NCBI GenBank assembly: GCA_023426505.1 | Contig: JAFAAP010000253.1 | Location: 1-5,815, forward strand | DNA: 5,815 nucleotides | Origin: Pseudomonadota bacterium | Lineage (GTDB): Bacteria; Pseudomonadota; Alphaproteobacteria; Rhizobiales; Beijerinckiaceae | Reading direction: 5' to 3' | In this document: positions 5,698 through 5,815 of the stretch, in pieces | How positions within the stretch are numbered: the stretch's first letter is position 1 | Layout of the letters: every line of letters begins with the position of its first letter | Made by a program: the position numbers and the translations under genes | Notes under the pieces: generated by a model | What the model was told of the DNA's origin: nothing | What the model saw: the letters and a program-made list of their open reading frames with translations, nothing else | Databases searched by the model: none

Positions 5698-5815
5698 GAC
5701 AATCTTGCCAACTTGGATTTCGAGTGGGTGGTGGCGATCGAACGTGAGCGCCTGCGGCCGCGTTACCGAGAGGGCTTCGGGCGGGCTCCGCTGAACCTAC
5801 GCTGGCAGCCCGACC
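5698..5815. other. Unassigned sequence at the right window edge
   Basis: This stretch joins the transposase remnant but is not recognisable as transposase. On the plus strand one frame is open from the stop at 5521-5523 to the window end, and its last part (from about 5700) has a protein-like composition, with FEWVVAIERERL followed by RPRYREGFG. It may be the edge of another gene or just an antisense frame; nothing further can be said without the adjoining sequence. Confidence 0.3.

Overview
The window is GC-rich DNA that looks like a chromosomal segment of an alphaproteobacterium. The style of HtpG, the DnaQ-like exonuclease with a conserved C-terminal extension, and the FixJ-type regulator all suggest Hyphomicrobiales, possibly near Methylobacterium/Microvirga. 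That placement is by recognition only; no search was run. Every supported gene is on the minus strand, so the region reads from right to left.

Right edge to left: (1) 5554-5697 holds the C-terminal end of an IS256-type transposase. It is cut off from any recognisable upstream transposase sequence, and a candidate IS end lies near 5500. (2) 5243-5553 is non-coding apart from that IS end and carries a perfect 17-bp palindrome at 5396-5412. (3) 4607-5242 encodes a small membrane-anchored coiled-coil protein with a C-terminal peptidoglycan-binding domain. (4) 4267-4606 is a leader or intergenic stretch with no convincing gene. (5) 3265-4266 encodes a DEDDh 3'-5' exonuclease of the DnaQ type. (6) 1260-3149 encodes the chaperone HtpG (bacterial Hsp90), with a very good sigma-32-like heat-shock promoter at 3186-3214 and a 9-bp hairpin after its stop. 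(7) 654-1046 is the C-terminal part of a FixJ-like response regulator that has lost most of its receiver domain. (8) 543-653 is an intergenic spacer packed with consecutive hairpins. (9) 54-542 encodes a secreted GlcG/HbpS-family (haem-binding-like) protein. (10) At the far left is a run of 13 G.

The genes do not form one obvious pathway. HtpG is clearly its own heat-shock unit. The exonuclease and the peptidoglycan-binding protein look like separate housekeeping or accessory genes. The left part (broken regulator, hairpin spacer) and the right edge (broken transposase) show signs of gene decay. No CRISPR array, tRNA, rRNA or clear novel defence system is visible.
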